From positions 1-43,455 of the forward strand of contig CANAZG010000016.1 in the NCBI GenBank assembly GCA_947365965.1: a stretch of 43,455 nucleotides of DNA. The letters run 5' to 3'. Positions 40,523-43,455 of the stretch are shown here, piece after piece; position 1 is the stretch's first letter, and every line of letters begins with the position of its first letter. Position numbers and translations under genes: made by a program. Below the pieces are notes generated by a model, which was not told the origin of the DNA, did not search any database, and saw nothing but the letters and a program-made list of their open reading frames with translations. Source of the DNA: an uncultured Clostridia bacterium. GTDB taxonomy: Bacteria; Bacillota; Clostridia; Oscillospirales; Oscillospiraceae.

Positions 40523-40855
40523 ATGGACTACTTAGCGTGGGTGCCAGAGCGGATTGCCCAATTGCGGACGGAGAAGGGCGTGTCGGCCCGGGACATGAGC
40601 CTGTCCCTGGGGCAGAGCGAGAGCTATATCAACAAGATTGAAAACCGGCGGACGCTGCCGTCCATGGCCGGATTCCTCTATATCTGCGAATACTTCCACA
40701 TCACGCCCCGGGATTTTTTTGACCCCGGGGCGCTCTCTCCCCAGAGCGCCGGAGATCTGGCCAGGGAGATCGGCCGGCTCACCCCCGCCCAGGCCAGCCA
40801 TATTCTTCAGGTCATCCGGGATCTGGGTGAAAAAAACGGGAGAGTGGGCAGATAA
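40523..40855 (+). CDS. XRE-family transcriptional regulator (110 residues)
   Basis: The N-terminal two thirds is a Cro/C1-type domain: ERIAQLRTEKGVSARDMSLSLGQSESYINKIENRRTLPSMAGFLYICEYF is the helix-turn-helix with its flanking helices. A short C-terminal region (about residues 75-110) has one helix (TPAQASHILQVIRDLGEKN) that may mediate dimerisation. GCAGGGGGTGTCGT precedes the ATG. It may regulate itself or the small lipoprotein gene facing away from it. Confidence 0.9.
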   Translation: MDYLAWVPERIAQLRTEKGVSARDMSLSLGQSESYINKIENRRTLPSMAGFLYICEYFHITPRDFFDPGALSPQSAGDLAREIGRLTPAQASHILQVIRDLGEKNGRVGR

Positions 40856-40882
40856 TGAGGGGTGACGGTCCATCCGGGACCC

Positions 40883-40911
40883 TTGACAGGGCGGCCCGGC
40901 TCAGGTATAGT
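40883..40911 (+). promoter_or_regulatory. Consensus sigma-A promoter of the flavoprotein gene
   Basis: TTGACA (40883-40888), 17 bases, TATAGT (40906-40911), 41 bases before the ATG at 40953. It has the only perfect -35 hexamer among the promoters noted in this window. Confidence 0.85.
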
Positions 40912-40952
40912 GGACAGAGAAGCAACCGCCGCGACAGGAAAAGGAGGTTTCC

Positions 40953-42350
40953 ATGGACAGAGACGTTGTCATCATCGGCGCAGGACCCGCTGGTATCTTC
41001 ACAGCCCTGGAGATGCTGAAAAAGGGCGGCAAACAGAAGATCCTCATTGTGGAGAAGGGCCGGGCGGTGGAGGACCGCCGCTGCCCCAAGAGCAAGACCG
41101 GCCAGTGCGTCAGCTGCAAGCCCTACTGCCACATCACCACCGGCTTTTCCGGGGCCGGCGCCTTCTCCGACGGCAAGCTGTCCCTCAGCTTCGAGGTGGG
41201 CGGCGATCTGCCCAGCCTCATCGGCCCGGACAAGGCCCAGGAGACCATCAACTACACCGACGGCATCTACCTGGAGTTCGGCGCGGACAGCCATGTGGAG
41301 GGCCTGGGCAACACGGAGGAGGTCAAGGCCATCCGCAGGCGGGCCATCCGGGCGGGGCTGAAGCTGGTGGACTGCCCTATCCGCCACCTGGGCACGGAGA
41401 AGGCCCAGGACCTCTACTACGCCATTGAGCAGCACCTTCTGAAAAACGGCGTGGAGCTGCTCTTCGGCTGCGAGTGCACCAACCTCATTCTGGAGGGAGA
41501 CGTGTGCCGGGGAGTGCAGGTGCGCCAGAACGGCCGGGAGGAGGAGATCATGGCCCGCCATACGGTGATCGCCACGGGCCGCCGGGGGGCCGACTGGCTG
41601 GAGAGCCTGTGCGCCCAGCACAACATCGCCCACCAGCCGGGCACGGTGGACATCGGCGTGCGGGTGGAGGTGCGCAGCGAGGTCATGGAGACGGTGAACC
41701 GGGTCCTCTACGAGTCGAAGCTAGTGGGCCACCCCAGGCCCTTCAAGAACAAGGTGCGCACCTTCTGCCAGAATCCCGGGGGCTTTGTGAGCCAGGAGAA
41801 CTACGACAACGATCTGGCGGTGGTCAACGGCCACAGCTACAAGGAGCTGAAAAGCGACAACACCAATCTGGCCATCCTCTGCTCCCACAACTTCTCCTAT
41901 CCCTTCAACCAGCCCATCGCCTACGCCCAGCGGGTGGGGGAATTGACCAACATGCTGGGCGCGGGCCACATCATGGTCCAGCGGTTCGGGGACATCCTGG
42001 ACGGCAAGCGGACGTGGCAGAAGGAGCTGGCCTTCTCCAACGTGCGGCCCACTCTGCCGGATGTGGTGGCCGGGGACATCACCGCCGCTATGCCCTACCG
42101 GGCCATGACCAATATCATCAACTTCATCCAGGCTATGGATGAGGTGGTGCCGGGATTCGCCTCCTCAGAGACCCTGCTGTACTCCCCGGAGCTGAAGTTC
42201 TACTCCAACCGGGTGAAGATGGACGAGGCGTTCAACACCAACATCCAGGGGCTCTACTGCCTGGGCGACTCCAGCGGCTGGACCCGGGGGCTGATGATGG
42301 CCTCCGCCATGGGCGTGCTCATGGGGCGGCGGCTGGCGGCCGAGGGGTAA
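40953..42350 (+). CDS. FAD-dependent oxidoreductase, COG2509 type
   Basis: This 465-residue protein starts with a dinucleotide-binding fold (VVIIGAGPAGIFTALEM, residues about 5-21; IVEKGR as the acidic strand end) and closes with the second FAD-binding segment (GLYCLGDSSGWTRGLMMASAMG). Next to the first fold lies a Cys cluster, CPKSKTGQCVSCKPYC, followed by TGFSGAGAFSDGKLSLS, both typical of this family, in which the cysteines could bind an Fe-S centre or be redox active. Family members are described as uncharacterised FAD-dependent dehydrogenases; the substrate is unknown. AAAAGGAGGTTTCC and a consensus promoter precede it. It is a single-gene unit. Confidence 0.9.
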   Translation: MDRDVVIIGAGPAGIFTALEMLKKGGKQKILIVEKGRAVEDRRCPKSKTGQCVSCKPYCHITTGFSGAGAFSDGKLSLSFEVGGDLPSLIGPDKAQETINYTDGIYLEFGADSHVEGLGNTEEVKAIRRRAIRAGLKLVDCPIRHLGTEKAQDLYYAIEQHLLKNGVELLFGCECTNLILEGDVCRGVQVRQNGREEEIMARHTVIATGRRGADWLESLCAQHNIAHQPGTVDIGVRVEVRSEVMETVNRVLYESKLVGHPRPFKNKVRTFCQNPGGFVSQENYDNDLAVVNGHSYKELKSDNTNLAILCSHNFSYPFNQPIAYAQRVGELTNMLGAGHIMVQRFGDILDGKRTWQKELAFSNVRPTLPDVVAGDITAAMPYRAMTNIINFIQAMDEVVPGFASSETLLYSPELKFYSNRVKMDEAFNTNIQGLYCLGDSSGWTRGLMMASAMGVLMGRRLAAEG

Positions 42351-42353
42351 TTC

Positions 42354-42385
42354 CTTCTTTTCTTTTGTGAACAAATGAAGAGAAG
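42354..42385. repeat. A/T-rich dispersed palindrome, copy D
   Basis: CTTCTTTTCTTTTGT (42354-42368) and ACAAATGAAGAGAAG (42371-42385) pair with two mismatches around GA. It begins four bases after the stop codon and carries the same GTGA core and AAGCAC/AGAAAAA flank as copy B. It may terminate the flavoprotein transcript. Confidence 0.65.
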
Positions 42386-42392
42386 CACGAGA

Positions 42393-42427
42393 AAAAACGT
42401 TAGAGGCGGTCGCATGACCGCCTCTAA
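42393..42427 (-). terminator. Terminator downstream of the IS630 remnant
   Basis: TTAGAGGCGGTC (42400-42411) and GACCGCCTCTAA (42416-42427) form a perfect 12-bp stem around GCAT. On the minus strand it is followed by CGTTTTTTC. Confidence 0.75.
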
Positions 42428-42482
42428 ATCATGTAGACACGAGTTAATCGCGGATAGTAGCCTATAGCAACCATCAAAAATC

Positions 42483-43058
42483 CTAACAATAATCAGAAGC
42501 GGCGAACCAACGGAAGCAGTCTAGAGGAGAAACACAAGAGAGCGCGTTTTGGATGACATCCGGGAGGAGGTCCAGGGTGCGGATTTTCCAGCGGCGCAGG
42601 ATGGCTTTCATCTTGGGCCACATTTTCTCAATCGGGTTGAGATCAGGGCTATAGGGCGGAAGATACAGCACTTTCATGCCCTTTGCCTCCAGAATTTCCC
42701 GGACGGCCTTTACATGATGAGAGCGCATATTGTCCATCACTACGATGTCGCCTGGCCGAAGAGTTGGAAGTAAAATCTCTTTCAAATACTGGACAAAGCG
42801 TTCTCCAGTTGTTCCGCCTTGGTAAGTTGTAAATGCTTTTTCCCCATCCAGGCGAATGGAGGAAAGAACGGTCGTTGTCTGCGGTGTATTCAAGGGAGCA
42901 TGGTCCACTGCTCTTGGGGATGAGGGTGCCCGTCCATAAAGACGGGTCAAATCTGTATTTACTCCGCTTTCGTCCAGAAATACTAAGTGTTCCGCCATCT
43001 CAGCTTTTATGGTTTCTCTCCATTCTCTGCGCTTTTCCTGCACATCGAACACGGTCAC
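42483..43058 (-). pseudogene. IS630-type transposase, DDE catalytic part
   Basis: This 191-residue frame carries the whole DDE domain: LVFLDESGV (Asp29), DIVVMDNMRSHH (Asp109) and LPPYSPDLNPIEKMW (Glu144), numbering from the track-like start at 43058. All three catalytic residues are intact, so this half alone is not visibly damaged. It is out of frame with the DNA-binding half, needing a +1 (or -2) shift in the 59-base overlap at 43000-43058. IS630 elements normally use a -1 shift when split, so an indel mutation is the simpler reading. Confidence 0.8.
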
Positions 43059-43395
43059 GCTCGCTTGCGTAGAGTGATTTCTTTTTCAGCGTATAGCCCA
43101 TTGCGTCTATTGCTCGTTCCACTGTTGAATAGCTTGCAGAAAGATTCAGTTTCTCCTGTATTTCTTCTATCGTGATGTCTGGACTCTCATCTATACAATG
43201 CTGGATATTTTCTTTGTCCTCTGCGGTCAGAACCGGTTTCCGGCCGCGCTGGCTGGTCCGCAGGGCAACGCTGCCTGTTTTCCGCTTCTGCTCCGCCAGC
43301 CGGTACACCGTCCATTTACTCACAGAATACGCCTTGCCAATCCCTTACGCGTCATGGGTTGCTTCATAGCCTTAACCGTCTCCAATCCGACAGAA
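43000..43395 (-). pseudogene. IS630-type transposase, N-terminal DNA-binding part, interrupted
   Basis: From a GTG at 43323 the frame reads SKWTVYRLAEQKRKTGSVAL and continues through a second helix-turn-helix (ITIEEIQEKLNLSASYSTVERAIDAMGY). Just upstream in the same frame are GIGKAYSV, a TAA (43345-43347) where a Gln codon is expected, and GYEATHDA; before that the match jumps to another frame (SVGLETVK), which implies a one-base loss near 43372. The normal family start reads like KxYSxGLRExVVKxYEETHDAQGIAKAYSVS. No start codon for the whole protein remains, so the gene is judged inactive. Confidence 0.7.
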
Positions 43396-43455
43396 ATCTC
43401 AGAGCCTGTTTAAAATCTTTTGACAAAAGGAGGCGGGAGGCAGATAATAGAGAAA

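Larger units (their letters stand above)
42483..43395 (-). mobile_element. Decayed IS630-family insertion sequence
   Basis: Two minus-strand reading frames together make up an IS630-type transposase: a helix-turn-helix part (43000-43347) and a DDE catalytic part (42483-43058). Three lesions interrupt it (see the separate entries). The true ends were not resolved: no matching terminal repeats were found between 42430-42480 and 43380-43420, though AGAGCCTGTTTAAAATC at 43400 resembles the end type of the MITE at 2923. The limits given are those of the recognisable coding region. 43396-43455 holds nothing else I can assign. Confidence 0.75.

Overview
The window looks like a chromosomal segment of a high-GC, Gram-positive anaerobe of the Clostridia, most likely Oscillospiraceae (the Flavonifractor/Lawsonibacter/Intestinimonas neighbourhood). 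This is an inference from the roughly 60-65% GC coding sequence, strong AGGAGG-type ribosome binding sites, GTG/TTG starts, ECF sigma/anti-sigma pairs, an SLH-domain surface protein, CsaB with DUF5693, lipoprotein solute-binding proteins, and the rpmG-secE-nusG-rplK-rplA order. No tRNA, rRNA or CRISPR array was seen.

Layout. 1-4519 (+): the end of dusB, an ECF sigma/zinc anti-sigma pair, rbfA-nrnA, a small MITE, a Dabb-domain protein and an unrecognised gene. 4520-8890 (+): a secreted SLH-domain protein, then a second ECF sigma/anti-sigma pair. 9143-12167 (-): a GHKL sensor kinase and a SulP anion transporter. 12537-15572 (+): a 1011-residue protein whose two ends resemble the helical ends of flagellin, enclosing a glycine-rich beta-repeat core. 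15781-27309 (-): a long ABC-type cluster with two paralogous propeller/solute-binding lipoproteins, two CUT1 permeases, a coiled-coil membrane-fusion protein, a short MacB-core protein and a MsmX/UgpC-type ATPase. 27559-28164: a divergent small ORF/XRE pair and a broken regulator. 28241-29251 (+): asnA. 29306-30388 (-): a repeat-bearing DUF4397 protein. 30472-37606 (-): a cell-envelope polymer cluster (ruvX, DUF5693, csaB, murJ, acyltransferase, methyltransferase). 37715-40103 (+): rpmG-secE-nusG-rplK-rplA with a good promoter and terminator. 40195-42350: a small lipoprotein, an XRE regulator and a COG2509-type flavoprotein. 42483-43395 (-): a decayed IS630-family transposase gene.

How the genes may work together. 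CsaB pyruvylates secondary cell-wall polymer in known systems and this pyruvyl group is what SLH domains bind, so the csaB cluster probably provides the anchor for the SLH protein at 4642. The ABC cluster is the most unusual set: sugar-import parts are interleaved with parts typical of MacA/MacB-type machines. Both solute-binding protein genes are preceded by the same promoter layout, a TGCATC direct repeat (11-bp register) overlapping the -35 box.

Non-coding structure is rich: a 164-bp MITE, four copies of an A/T-rich palindrome near gene ends, a nested inverted repeat inside the ABC cluster, and several intrinsic terminators.
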